From an uncultured Acidobacteriia bacterium (lineage in GTDB: Bacteria > Acidobacteriota > Terriglobia > Bryobacterales > Bryobacteraceae), in NCBI GenBank assembly GCA_903875575.1, contig CAIQWJ010000068.1, forward strand, positions 1 to 41,896: a DNA stretch of 41,896 nt. Direction: 5' to 3'. The notes beneath the pieces are model-generated. The model worked only from the letters and a program-made list of their open reading frames with translations. It was not told the origin of the DNA and did no database searches. Shown here piece by piece: positions 1 through 7,918 of the stretch (positions are counted from its first letter, which is position 1; each line of letters starts with the position of its first letter). Position numbers and translations under genes: made by a program.

Positions 1-140
1 CCGTCGCCTCGGCTTTGGGCTTCCGTTCGGGAGCGACCCCGTTCGGACACGATCACATTAACACGACTTTCCGGCAACCCTCGTCAAAACCGGACATTTC
101 TATGTGGCAGAGAAGCGGACATTTCTATTTGGCGTTGACA
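1..140. mobile_element. Insertion sequence end (fragment, IS21-like)
   Basis: On the minus strand the element would start with TGTCAACGCC at 140-131, a TG-initial terminus. Just inside it are two near-identical 18-bp direct repeats, 116-133 and 91-108, that differ at one base and are offset by 25 bp. Multiple short terminal repeats next to a TG...CA end are typical of IS21-family elements; the family call is an inference. No transposase can be read in these 140 bases, so the rest of the element lies left of the window. The boundary at 140/141 fits the loss of coding sense in the neighbouring gene. Confidence 0.5.
91..133. repeat. Pair of 18-bp terminal direct repeats of the IS
   Basis: CGGACATTTCTATGTGGC at 91-108 and CGGACATTTCTATTTGGC at 116-133 match at 17 of 18 positions, 25 bp apart. 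They lie immediately inside the proposed IS end and may be transposase binding sites. Confidence 0.6.
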
Positions 141-320
141 CAGCACCGCCGGATCGTCGGTTTCACGATAACCGGCCTGCCCGGCAATCGTATAGACAGC
201 CGCCACCCCAGGCAGAATGACATTGGCGCCAAGCGGCATCTTCGCCGTCGCACCCCTCATCCAGCCGGAAGCCGCCAGCCCGACAGCCCCGCCCAGCAGA
301 CTGCGCCGCGTCATGTCCAT
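141..320 (-). pseudogene. Tat-exported protein gene, truncated by IS insertion
   Basis: Sixty codons remain of a gene starting at ATG 320, with a good ribosome site (GAGG at 331-328, 7 nt spacing). The N-terminus MDMTRRSLLGG followed by a hydrophobic Ala/Gly stretch is a twin-arginine signal. After it, a short mature part (around residues 28-60, with VYTIAGQAGYRETDD) resembles the start of an NHL/gluconolactonase-type beta-propeller, but this is weak. At codon 61 the frame enters the IS terminus (TGT CAA CGC...), adds 18 foreign residues and stops at 84-86. The gene starts 34 bp downstream of the TIM-barrel gene on the same strand, so the two were probably one operon. The missing part should lie beyond the IS outside the window. 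Confidence 0.6.
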
Positions 321-353
321 CTTTCAACCTCGCTTTGTCGGTAAAGCCCGGTA

Positions 354-1679
354 TCAAACCCAGCCGGATTGCGAAAATGCCGTGCGCAGCACCAGCAGAT
401 CCCGCTTCATCGCGCCGAGGACCTGAGCCCTTGGCAGCGTGATCGTGTCGGCGGCATTGTTCGCCCCGCCGTTGGGATACTCTGCCTGAATCTCAATCGG
501 ACCATTGAAGCCGATATCCATGAGGATCGATCCCAACAACGGCAGATTGTCGAGGCCTTCGCCAAGCGGAACCTGTCGAATTCTCCAGGGATTCGCCGCA
601 CCGCCGCCTCCGCGACCACCGCCGGCAGCACCACCGCCGCCCGGTCCACCGCCGCGACCGCCACCGCCACTTCCACCGCGACCGCCACTACCGCCTCGGC
701 CTCCACCACCCGGTCCACCCGGCCCACCGGGACCTCCCGGTCCGGCAGCAACAGGTCCACCCGCGCCGGGAGCGCCGCCCGGACCGCCTGGACCACCCGG
801 TCCACCAGGACCTCCAGGTCCGCCAAAGCCGCCACCACCGCCGCTCGCTCCCCGGCCACCGCCGCCTCTGCCACCCGCAGCCAGCGAAGCCGGCGTACCC
901 GTGAACGGACCGCCGCCACTCACCGGCAAATTCAACTCAATGACCGAATCCTTCACCGATACTCCGGCGATATACTGCGCTGCCGCCCGCAGATTCAGAT
1001 CCCAGCTGGCATAACCCGCGTCCATCATGTGGCCCACGTCGTAGTGAAAGCCCACCCGCTTCGGATCGAAGTTATTAAACACGGAAAGCAGATCCCAGAT
1101 GGCCGATCCCACCGAACCACTTCCCGAATACGTGTGGTACATGGCGGTCATCTTATACTTCTCCAGCAGCGTGACCAGCTTCGCCAGGCGCGGCTTGAGG
1201 GCCTCCAGTTGATCCGCAATCGGCTTGTTCAGATCGTACCGGAAGGTTCCACCCCAGTAATGGGTCATCCCCAAAGACGACGCCGTCTGCAGCATCTTCT
1301 CCGCGTTCGGCGTGTCCGCATCGGTAATCGTGCAGCGCATCGTCGTCACGCGCAGGCCCTGCTTCCGCGCCGCGTTCACATAAAGTGGCAGATCCGTCGC
1401 GACTTTTTCGGGGTCCACGTGACCGGGATACGGCACCACGGTAATATCCAGACCCTCGTATCCCATCTCAGCCGCGGCAGCCGCGACTTCCTCGGGCTTT
1501 CTCAGCCACTGGAGGTGGCGCGAATACGCATCCACAATCAGTCTTCGGCTCGCTCCCGACGCTGGGGCAGCGGGTGCCGGAGCCTGTGCCGCCCCGGGGG
1601 GCTGCGCCACGGCCTGCGCCAGAAACTCCGCGGTCACGGCCGCGCCAAGGCTGGATTGAAAAAAGTCGCGTCTATTCAT
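354..1679 (-). CDS. Tat-exported sugar phosphate isomerase/epimerase-like TIM barrel with Gly-rich insert
   Basis: A 441-residue protein. MNRRDFFQSSLGAAV is a Tat signal (RRDFF), followed by an Ala/Pro linker to about residue 42. The core matches the xylose-isomerase-like TIM barrel family (AP endonuclease 2 fold): GYEGLDI near the start, GFHYDVGHM with metal-binding His/Asp, VSVKDS, then VPLGEGLDNLPLL and IEIQAEYP. Roughly residues 263-363 are an almost pure Gly/Pro/Arg/Ala segment with runs of GGPGGPGG and GRGGGGRGG. It sits in the loop between the VKDS strand and VPLGEG, where ordinary homologues have only a short loop. I chose ATG 1679 because it starts the Tat signal; the longer open frame upstream to 1847 is not protein-like. 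Substrate unknown; such exported isomerase-like proteins are common in Acidobacteria and Planctomycetes. Confidence 0.8.
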   Translation of the reverse strand: MNRRDFFQSSLGAAVTAEFLAQAVAQPPGAAQAPAPAAPASGASRRLIVDAYSRHLQWLRKPEEVAAAAAEMGYEGLDITVVPYPGHVDPEKVATDLPLYVNAARKQGLRVTTMRCTITDADTPNAEKMLQTASSLGMTHYWGGTFRYDLNKPIADQLEALKPRLAKLVTLLEKYKMTAMYHTYSGSGSVGSAIWDLLSVFNNFDPKRVGFHYDVGHMMDAGYASWDLNLRAAAQYIAGVSVKDSVIELNLPVSGGGPFTGTPASLAAGGRGGGGRGASGGGGGFGGPGGPGGPGGPGGPGGAPGAGGPVAAGPGGPGGPGGPGGGGRGGSGGRGGSGGGGRGGGPGGGGAAGGGRGGGGAANPWRIRQVPLGEGLDNLPLLGSILMDIGFNGPIEIQAEYPNGGANNAADTITLPRAQVLGAMKRDLLVLRTAFSQSGWV

Positions 1680-1705
1680 GGTGGCCAGTTTATACCAACT
1701 TCCCG

Positions 1706-1754
1706 CCGCTAACCGCCGATTGACCGTCTTTTTACGGTTACACGGCGGTTGCGG
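1706..1754. promoter_or_regulatory. Two-tier hairpin in the leader of the TIM-barrel gene
   Basis: Nested inverted repeats: CCGC 1706-1709 with GCGG 1751-1754, AACCGCCG 1711-1718 with CGGCGGTT 1743-1750, and ACCGT 1723-1727 with ACGGT 1734-1738 around a CTTTTT loop. On the minus strand it lies about 27-75 nt upstream of the start at 1679. No T-run follows it in that direction, so it is not a clear intrinsic terminator of the upstream operon. It could be a 5'-leader structure or an operator. Confidence 0.4.
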
Positions 1755-1908
1755 CCCGTGTCGCACCTCGGGGCAGCGGCTCAGCTTTGCGACTGTCCGC
1801 GCAGCTTTGCGGTCGCTCGGAATGCCGCGTTCCACTGAGCCGCGCACGCAAGTAAGCGGTCAATCTGAACTTCGCCACGCGCCTTCCGCGGCGGCCCTAC
1901 CCCGACCC

Positions 1909-3315
1909 TCAGAACGTTTCGCTGTTGAAGAACTCCCCGAAAATCTCCTGCTCCGAGGGTTGATCAGCCGGAATCGGCACACTCACCCACGTCACGTTCA
2001 TAAAGTGCTTCACCCCGATGTTTTCGCTCGTAATATTGCCGCCCCACGTCCCGCACCCCAGACTGGCCGTCATCGGCATGCCGTTCGTAAAAGCCCCGGC
2101 GTTGCCCCTGACCTGCGGCTGCCGGACCATGATCCGGCTCACCGGAGCCATCAGCGCCAGTTGATGAGTGTGTTCCGGATTAAACGTATAGATTCCGCAC
2201 GAGTGCCCTTTCCCGCCCACTTCAAAAATCTGCGAAATCATGTTCAGTGCAGTCTCAAACCCCTTGTAACGGAAGATCGCCAGCACCGGCGATAGTTTTT
2301 CGCCGGAAAACACGTGTTCCTTACCGATCTTGTCTTCCTTCACAATGATGAACGTCTTGCCCGCCGGCAGAGCGAAGCCTGCCACTTCCGCGATCGTCGC
2401 CGCCGAGCGCGCCACTGTCTCCAGCGTCCGGTGATTCTCCGCGTCCCACATCACGGCCTTCAGCCGCGCTTTGTCGTCATCCGACGCGAGGTAGCCGCCT
2501 TCTTTCTGCAACTGCTCCAGGAAACGGTCGTAAATGGAATCCTCCACCACCAGATTGCCGTCGCACGAGCAGCCCGACCCGTTGTTGTGAGTCTTGCTGA
2601 TCCTGGTATTCGCAGCGGCCTCCGCGATGTCGGCGGTTTCGTCGATGATCATCGTGGCATTGCCCGCCCCCACACCATACGCAGGTTTCCCCGAACTATA
2701 CGCCGCGCGCACCATGGCCGACCCGCCGGTGGCCACCGTCAGATCGCAGATCGACATCAGTTCCTGCGCCAACGGAATGCTGGGCTTTTCGATGCACTGG
2801 ATCGCGTCTTCCGGCGCGCCCTGTTTCTTCAAGGCGGCTCGCAAGATGCGCGTGGCTTCGAGCGCCGTCTTCTTACTCGCCGGATGCGGCGAGAAGACAA
2901 TGGCATCCCGGCACTTGAGGCCGTTGATGGCCATCGCGACCATGGTGACCACAGGATTCGTCACCGGCAGCAGGCCAGCGATCACACCCGCCGGCTTCGC
3001 GTACTTGACGATGCCCTTCTCCGGAATCTCTTCAATGACACCAATACTCTTCTGCCGCAAAGCGTCGCGCAGAATGCCGACAATCTTGAAGCGCCGTGCC
3101 GGACCGCCGTCCGCGCTCCCCATCTTGCTCTCGTCCACGCTCATCTGCGTCAATGCGACAAACGTCTTCTCATTTGCCGTCGCCCATGCCACCGCGCGGC
3201 ACAGATTGTCCACTCTGGCCTGATCGTAACCATCAATCTCGCGCATCGCGGCACGGGCCTTGTCGAGTAGTCCGTGAGCTATCGCCTTTTCTTCTTCAGT
3301 AACTGCTCTCGCCAT
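1909..3315 (-). CDS. CoA-acylating aldehyde dehydrogenase, SauS-like
   Basis: A 468-residue aldehyde dehydrogenase of the CoA-acylating class, which interconverts an aldehyde + CoA + NAD(P)+ with an acyl-CoA. It resembles the N-terminal half of AdhE and especially sulfoacetaldehyde dehydrogenase SauS: VTNPVVTMV, FSPHPASKKT, AYSSGKPAYGVGAGNA, then the catalytic segment KTHNNGSGCS with Cys249, and LGCGTWGGN near the end. The start at 3315 is set by a strong ribosome site (GGGAGG, 3326-3321); the open frame runs further upstream. It is the last gene of a minus-strand operon, 34 bp after the CoA-transferase. The substrate is not evident: SauS-like proteins are often annotated as sulfoacetaldehyde-specific, but no canonical xsc or sulfoacetate importer is present here. 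Confidence 0.85.
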   Translation of the reverse strand: MARAVTEEEKAIAHGLLDKARAAMREIDGYDQARVDNLCRAVAWATANEKTFVALTQMSVDESKMGSADGGPARRFKIVGILRDALRQKSIGVIEEIPEKGIVKYAKPAGVIAGLLPVTNPVVTMVAMAINGLKCRDAIVFSPHPASKKTALEATRILRAALKKQGAPEDAIQCIEKPSIPLAQELMSICDLTVATGGSAMVRAAYSSGKPAYGVGAGNATMIIDETADIAEAAANTRISKTHNNGSGCSCDGNLVVEDSIYDRFLEQLQKEGGYLASDDDKARLKAVMWDAENHRTLETVARSAATIAEVAGFALPAGKTFIIVKEDKIGKEHVFSGEKLSPVLAIFRYKGFETALNMISQIFEVGGKGHSCGIYTFNPEHTHQLALMAPVSRIMVRQPQVRGNAGAFTNGMPMTASLGCGTWGGNITSENIGVKHFMNVTWVSVPIPADQPSEQEIFGEFFNSETF

Positions 3316-3349
3316 ATTTGCCTCCCAAAAGGAATTTCGATAATCTTTG

Positions 3350-4552
3350 TCAAGAGATCGCGCCGGAACGGCGCAGCGTCTCAATCTCTTCCGCGCTGTA
3401 GCCCGCGTCCGCCAGAATCTCCGCGGTATGTTGACCCAGCGCCGGTGCTTCGAACGGCTCCGCGCCAGACGCCCCGCTGAATTTCAATGGCTGCCTCAAG
3501 CCGCTGTAGCGGCCTACCGTGGAGTGTCCCATCTCGGCCACCAACCCCTGCTCCACCACCTGCGGATGACTGAACATTTCTTCAATGGATCGAACCGCGC
3601 AGCAGGGAACCTGTTCTCCGAAAATCGCTTCCCATTCGAGCGCCGTATGCGCATTCAGCGCCTTCCGGATCACAGGCACAATCTCATCTGCAGCCTTCGC
3701 GCGCTTCCGGACACTGTCGTATCTCGTGTCTATCGCCAAATCCGGCAAGCCGATCAGCGTACACAGCGCCCGCCAGAAATGCGGCGTGTTCGCAGAAAGG
3801 TAAATCTCGCCCGCGCTCGTTGGATGAATACCGGTAATGCCACCCGAACGGAGATCCCGATCCACCCCGTCTGGCTCGCCTTCCGCCTGCACAAAACGGC
3901 CGGATTGCATAGCCAGTGCTGCGCCCAGCAACGACAGGCCAACATACTGTCCCTCGCCCGTTCGCTCCCGCTGGAACAATGCGGCGGAAACTCCGTAGGC
4001 GAGCAGCGATGCCGCGTAAAAATCCACCACGGAACCCAGCACAATCTCCGGCCTTCCACCAGCCGCGCCCTGGAACGTAGCGATACCGGTGAAACACTGG
4101 AGCACCTGATCGTAACCGGCCTTGTCCTTCATCGGCCCGGTTTCGCCATAGCCGGTCAGTGCGCAGTAAATCAATCGTGGATTCGCTTCCCGGAGCCGGT
4201 CGTAGTCAATTCCCAGACGCACCGGCACCGATGGACGAAAGTTATGCACCATTACATCCGCCGACTGCGCCAGCCGCAGAAAGACCGCCAAACCCTCCGC
4301 CTGCTTCAGATCCAGGGCCAGCCCGCGTTTGCTGCGGTTCGTACCCACGAAAGCGCGCGACTCGGCGTCCAACGTCGAAGGATACTGGCGCAGTGCATCT
4401 CCACCGGGCGGCTCGATCTTGATAACCTCGGCACCCAAATCCGCCAGCAAAGAACACGCATACGGCCCCGCAACATAGGAGCTCAAATCCAACACCCGTA
4501 TCCCGGCCAAAGGACCCGCCTGGTTACGCAGCGTATCCGAATCAGCGGACAT
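3350..4552 (-). CDS. Family III CoA-transferase (CaiB/BaiF/Frc type)
   Basis: A 400-residue class III CoA-transferase, which moves CoA between carboxylic acids through an aspartyl-CoA intermediate. Landmarks: GIRVLDLSSYVAGPYACSLL at the N-terminus, LGAEVIKIEPP, TNRSKRGLALDL, VMVHNFRP, GYGETGP, and GSVVDFYAASL, whose Asp177 is at the expected catalytic position. Length is normal for the family. Its start overlaps the stop of the CitE-like gene by 11 bp, so translation is probably coupled. In context it would activate the acid substrate, or recycle CoA, for the CitE-like lyase and the acylating dehydrogenase. Formyl-CoA:oxalate transferase is one family member, but nothing here fixes oxalate as substrate. 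Confidence 0.88.
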   Translation of the reverse strand: MSADSDTLRNQAGPLAGIRVLDLSSYVAGPYACSLLADLGAEVIKIEPPGGDALRQYPSTLDAESRAFVGTNRSKRGLALDLKQAEGLAVFLRLAQSADVMVHNFRPSVPVRLGIDYDRLREANPRLIYCALTGYGETGPMKDKAGYDQVLQCFTGIATFQGAAGGRPEIVLGSVVDFYAASLLAYGVSAALFQRERTGEGQYVGLSLLGAALAMQSGRFVQAEGEPDGVDRDLRSGGITGIHPTSAGEIYLSANTPHFWRALCTLIGLPDLAIDTRYDSVRKRAKAADEIVPVIRKALNAHTALEWEAIFGEQVPCCAVRSIEEMFSHPQVVEQGLVAEMGHSTVGRYSGLRQPLKFSGASGAEPFEAPALGQHTAEILADAGYSAEEIETLRRSGAIS

Positions 4553-5417
4553 TCATCTCCCGAACGCGACCCGCCGCCGCGGCAATCGCGTGGGCGTGAT
4601 CGATCATCGGCGCGTCAATCAGTTGTCCATCCACCACGAAAGCCTGCACTCCCCGTTGAGCAGCCTCACTCGCGGCCGCCAGTACCTTTTCGGCATGCGC
4701 CACTTCGGCGGCCCCGGGCGCGAACACTTCGTTGGCGATCGCGATCTGACTCGGATGAATACAGCTCTTCCCTGCGTAGCCTAACCGCCTCGCGGCCTCG
4801 GCCTCCGCACGGCAGAATTCCACATTCTTAATATCGGGGAATGCCGCGTCGTATGCCGCGATTCCCGCCTCGCCAGCCGCCAGTCGAACTGCGACCCGCA
4901 CAAACTGAAGGGCACTCATCTCCTGCCGGTTAATATTCAAAGGCAGGAACAAATCCGCAAATCCAATCTGAAGTCCGGCAACCCGCAGATCCGCCGTGGC
5001 AATCTCCGCCGCCCTGCGCAGCCCCTTCGGCGTCTCGATGTTCGCCAGGATCGGCGTCTTTCGCCCGGAGCCGCACGCCTCTTCTGCCCGCGCAATCACC
5101 GCAACTGCCGCGTGCACATCGTCGGCGGACTCCACTTTCGGAAGATTGATCATGTCCAGACCGGCACCAATCACCGCCTCCACATCGCGCTCGAACCACG
5201 GCGAGGAGAGCGAGTTCACACGTACAATCACGATCTTGCGGAAACCACCCGATCTCCCGCACAGGAATTCCGCGACAGCCGCCCTCGCCGCATCCTTGCG
5301 TTCCGGCGCTACCGCATCTTCCAGATCGAACGAAACGGCATCGGCCGCGGACGCCGCAGCCTTTTCGAATAACTCAGGGCGCGATCCGGGAACGAAGAGC
5401 TTGCTGCGAATGTACAT
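4542..5417 (-). CDS. HpcH/HpaI aldolase / citrate lyase beta-subunit (CitE)-like lyase
   Basis: A 291-residue TIM-barrel lyase of the CitE-like family, which includes malyl-CoA, citramalyl-CoA and beta-methylmalyl-CoA lyases. Motifs in order: RSKLFVPGSRPELFEKA, VSFDLEDAVAPERK, IVRVNSL, INLPKVES, ANIETPKGL (Mg-site Glu), GFADLFL (Asp), and GYAGKSCIHPSQIAIANEVF. It would cleave or form a beta-hydroxyacyl-CoA, giving a short oxo-acid such as glyoxylate or pyruvate plus an acyl-CoA. I placed the start at ATG 5417, where homology begins; upstream in-frame codons are not convincing. It is the first gene of the operon and divergent from the ThDP enzyme gene. No citrate lyase alpha or gamma subunit is near, so it is not classical citrate lyase. 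Confidence 0.87.
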   Translation of the reverse strand: MYIRSKLFVPGSRPELFEKAAASAADAVSFDLEDAVAPERKDAARAAVAEFLCGRSGGFRKIVIVRVNSLSSPWFERDVEAVIGAGLDMINLPKVESADDVHAAVAVIARAEEACGSGRKTPILANIETPKGLRRAAEIATADLRVAGLQIGFADLFLPLNINRQEMSALQFVRVAVRLAAGEAGIAAYDAAFPDIKNVEFCRAEAEAARRLGYAGKSCIHPSQIAIANEVFAPGAAEVAHAEKVLAAASEAAQRGVQAFVVDGQLIDAPMIDHAHAIAAAAGRVREMNVR

Positions 5418-5825
5418 GAAAATCGACGCCGGAACAGACAAACTTACCTTACCCAACCGCTGTTCTGCTGTCTGGCTGGAGCGATCATAGCACCCGTTTT
5501 CAATTCCCGGCAAGCGTGTAACGGTCCACCTTCCCCCGCTTGCCACACGTTACCTGCACTCGTCGCAGCCCGATGAATCAACCGAAAACAGTCTTGCGCA
5601 AACACGCGGCTGCCCTGCCAATCCGGCGCGTCAAGCGTTTTCTTTACCTGAACTTACACCAGCCGCACCGCCGTCAAACTTTCCGGGAAAGGCAGTCGGC
5701 CCCCAGCCAATCGATACCGTTACGCAATTGCCCAGCCTCAATCAAGCTGTTAGAATCGCCTACGTTAGTATCAGATCATCAGGCTCCATCAGAGTCCGGA
5801 TTCAGTCGGGAGAAAGTACATAACA
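5418..5825. promoter_or_regulatory. Divergent promoter region of the CoA/ThDP gene cluster
   Basis: A 408-bp intergenic region between the divergent CitE-like and ThDP genes, with no convincing coding content. It contains an 8-bp inverted repeat (GGCAAGCG 5509-5516 / CGCTTGCC 5537-5544) nearer the CitE side. Nearer the ThDP gene it contains the 16-bp CAATCGATACCGTTAC at 5708-5723 (repeated before the PQQ dehydrogenase gene), and a sigma70-like promoter at 5728-5756. A shared regulator for both transcripts is plausible but inferred. Confidence 0.55.
5728..5756 (+). promoter_or_regulatory. Predicted sigma70 promoter of the ThDP enzyme gene
   Basis: TTGCCC at 5728-5733 and TAGAAT at 5751-5756 with the ideal 17-bp spacer, about 70 bp before the start codon. 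The 16-bp repeat at 5708-5723 lies just upstream of the -35 box. Prediction from consensus only. Confidence 0.4.
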
Positions 5826-7619
5826 ATGACCGGAGCAATGTTCATCGCAGCGTGCCTCAAACAGGAAGGCGTAACGAAGGTCTTCGGTCAATGCGGACAT
5901 ACGAACTACGCCCTCATCGACGCCTGCCAGCAGCACGGCATTGAGTACATCTCTTTCCGCCACGAACAGCAGGCCGCCCACGCAGCCGACGCTTACTTCA
6001 GAGTGACCCATAAGCTGGCGGTCCTCAATGTCCACCTCTCGCCCGGCATGACCAACGCCATCACCGGAGTCATTTCCGCCGCGGCGGACTGCACGCCCAT
6101 GCTGGTCATTTGCGGCAACACCCCGGCCTATAACCACGCTCGCGAACCCCATCAGGGCATCCGCTTTCATGCCGATGCTTCGCAGGGCGACATCTATCGC
6201 CCCTTCTGCAAACGCGTCTGGCGCGTAGACGACGTCAAACTGCTGGCCGATGTGATGCCCCGCGCCCTCAACGTTGCTCAAACCGGACGCCCCGGTGCCG
6301 TCCTGATCGATGTCCCCATGGACGTCTTCTCTGCGCAAATCAATGCTGAGGCCGTAACCGTGGCCCGCCGCCCCACTCACGCCCGCGCCGCTGGCTCCAG
6401 CGCCGGCATCGCGGAAGCTGCCTGCCTGTTACTGGCCGCCGCAAGACCGGTCATCTTCGCTGGCAACGGCGTGTTGCTTTCTGAAGCGAGCGAGGAATTG
6501 AAAACCCTCGCGGAACTCATGGAAATTCCCGTCGCCACCACCCTCATGGGCAAAGGCGCATTTCCTGAACACCATCCCCTGGCTCTGGGCACCGCCGGCA
6601 TTTGGGGCACCCGGGCGGCCAACCAGACCACGCACGAGGCCGATGTCATCCTTGCCGTCGGCACCGGCTTCGCCGAAGCCGATTGCAGCTCCTGGAATCC
6701 CGACTACACGTTCTCCATCCCGTCGTCCCGCCTGATTCAGATTGATACCGATCCTCAGGAGATCGGCAAAATCTATCCTGCGGAAGTCGGCATTGTTGGC
6801 GACGCCCGCGAGACTCTTCGCGAGTTGATTACTCACCTGCGCGGCGAAAAACGTATGACTTCAGACACCAGCGCCAGGCTTCGCGAAATCGCTCTCAGGA
6901 AACAAGCCTGGAATGCAGAGCTCGTTGCCACGCAGACCAACGCAGACAAGCCAATTCACCCGGCCCGCCTCCTGTTTGAAGTCTCAAAAGCAGCGCCCGC
7001 GGACGCCATCTTCGTTACGGATGTCGGCTGGAACAAGAACGGTGCCGGTCAACAACTGAAGTGCTCGCTCCCCGGTACTTTCATCACATCAGGCGGCATG
7101 GCCACCATGGGCTTCGCGCCCGCCGCCGCCATCGGAGCCAAACTCGGCGCGCCAGATCGCAAAGTGATCTGCCTCGTGGGCGATGGCGGCTTCCTCTCCG
7201 TGATCGGCGCTCTCACGACTGCGGTTGAACTCAACGTGCCCGTGCTCTGGGTGCTGTTCAATAACTTCTGTTTCTCCACCATTCGTTCAGTCGGCGCCAA
7301 TTACTTCAAGAACACTTACGGTACCGAATTCACCACGCCCGATGGCGCGCCTTATAACCCGGATTTCATGCTGCTCGCGAAATCCTTCGGAGTGGAATCG
7401 GCGCTGGTCGTGGAACCGTCCGACCTGGGCCCCGCCCTCGAAAAGGCCATAAAGTCCAACGTTCCCTACCTGCTGGAAGTCCGCACCCGGGCTGACGTCC
7501 CCATGCCGCGCACTGGTTATTGGGATATCGCTGATTTTCTGGTTGGCGGCAATGGCCCGGCCGACGACGCCATCGCCACCTCTCAGACCCCGCGCGAAGT
7601 CGAAACCACCGTCGCATAA
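5826..7619 (+). CDS. Thiamine diphosphate-dependent decarboxylase/carboligase-like enzyme
   Basis: A 597-residue full-length ThDP enzyme of the acetolactate synthase/benzoylformate decarboxylase superfamily. The N-terminal Pyr domain carries the cofactor-activating Glu47 in SFRHEQQAAHAADAY. The middle domain (around residues 195-330) has PVIFAGNGVLLSEASEEL. The C-terminal PP domain holds the Mg/diphosphate motif from GDGG (452) to NN (479-480). The retained Glu argues against glyoxylate carboligase, which has Val there; the C-terminal motif lacks the signature of sulfoacetaldehyde acetyltransferase Xsc. Being divergent from CitE-like, CoA-transferase and acylating dehydrogenase genes, it most likely decarboxylates a 2-oxo-acid or cleaves a 2-hydroxyacyl-CoA, giving an aldehyde for the dehydrogenase. 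A ribosome site GGGAGAAAG (5808-5816) supports the start. Confidence 0.8.
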   Translation: MTGAMFIAACLKQEGVTKVFGQCGHTNYALIDACQQHGIEYISFRHEQQAAHAADAYFRVTHKLAVLNVHLSPGMTNAITGVISAAADCTPMLVICGNTPAYNHAREPHQGIRFHADASQGDIYRPFCKRVWRVDDVKLLADVMPRALNVAQTGRPGAVLIDVPMDVFSAQINAEAVTVARRPTHARAAGSSAGIAEAACLLLAAARPVIFAGNGVLLSEASEELKTLAELMEIPVATTLMGKGAFPEHHPLALGTAGIWGTRAANQTTHEADVILAVGTGFAEADCSSWNPDYTFSIPSSRLIQIDTDPQEIGKIYPAEVGIVGDARETLRELITHLRGEKRMTSDTSARLREIALRKQAWNAELVATQTNADKPIHPARLLFEVSKAAPADAIFVTDVGWNKNGAGQQLKCSLPGTFITSGGMATMGFAPAAAIGAKLGAPDRKVICLVGDGGFLSVIGALTTAVELNVPVLWVLFNNFCFSTIRSVGANYFKNTYGTEFTTPDGAPYNPDFMLLAKSFGVESALVVEPSDLGPALEKAIKSNVPYLLEVRTRADVPMPRTGYWDIADFLVGGNGPADDAIATSQTPREVETTVA

Positions 7620-7665
7620 CCACGCGACACCAGACTGGAATTCACGCCACTTTCCGTCGCACGTC

Positions 7666-7694
7666 AAAGCCCTCCGCCCAACGGAGGGCTTTTC
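7666..7694 (+). terminator. Rho-independent terminator after the ThDP gene
   Basis: A 9-bp perfect stem, AGCCCTCCG (7668-7676) with CGGAGGGCT (7682-7690), has a 5-nt loop and is followed by TTT. It begins 47 bp past the stop codon. Confidence 0.85.
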
Positions 7695-7918
7695 TCCGCC
7701 AGCACCGCGTCTGCGCGTCCCGTAATCTTCCCGTGTAACGCCGCGCAAACTCAGTATCGGACCTGTAAGCAATTGGCTTATTAACCAGTTAGCGGATAAG
7801 TCGGCCTGCAATACACACCTTCTGATCGCCTTCGGAACGAAGGTAAATGATACGGTTACTCGCACCTGAATGTCATCAAATTTATGATACGCTCAACCCG
7901 GTGGAAGAGGTCTCAAAC

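Noticed and set aside
600-880. Tandem CCACCGGGTCC-like repeats as a CRISPR or minisatellite
   Set aside because: The repeats are in frame within a coding region, vary in unit and have no spacers; they encode Gly-Gly-Pro runs.
369-1712. Long plus-strand frames with Thr/Ser/Arg- or Pro-rich repeats across the Gly-rich region
   Set aside because: They are the complement of GGC/GGT/CCG-type repeats in the TIM-barrel gene; no start signal or homology.
3347-4831. 494-codon open frame antisense to the CoA-transferase and CitE-like genes
   Set aside because: Arg/Gln/His-rich shadow without recognisable domains; both genes on the other strand are well supported.
5826-7619. ThDP enzyme as sulfoacetaldehyde acetyltransferase (xsc), completing a SauS sulfoacetate pathway
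   Set aside because: N-terminal and PP-domain motifs do not match Xsc, and no phosphate acetyltransferase or sulfonate transporter is linked. An organosulfonate role remains only one of several hypotheses.
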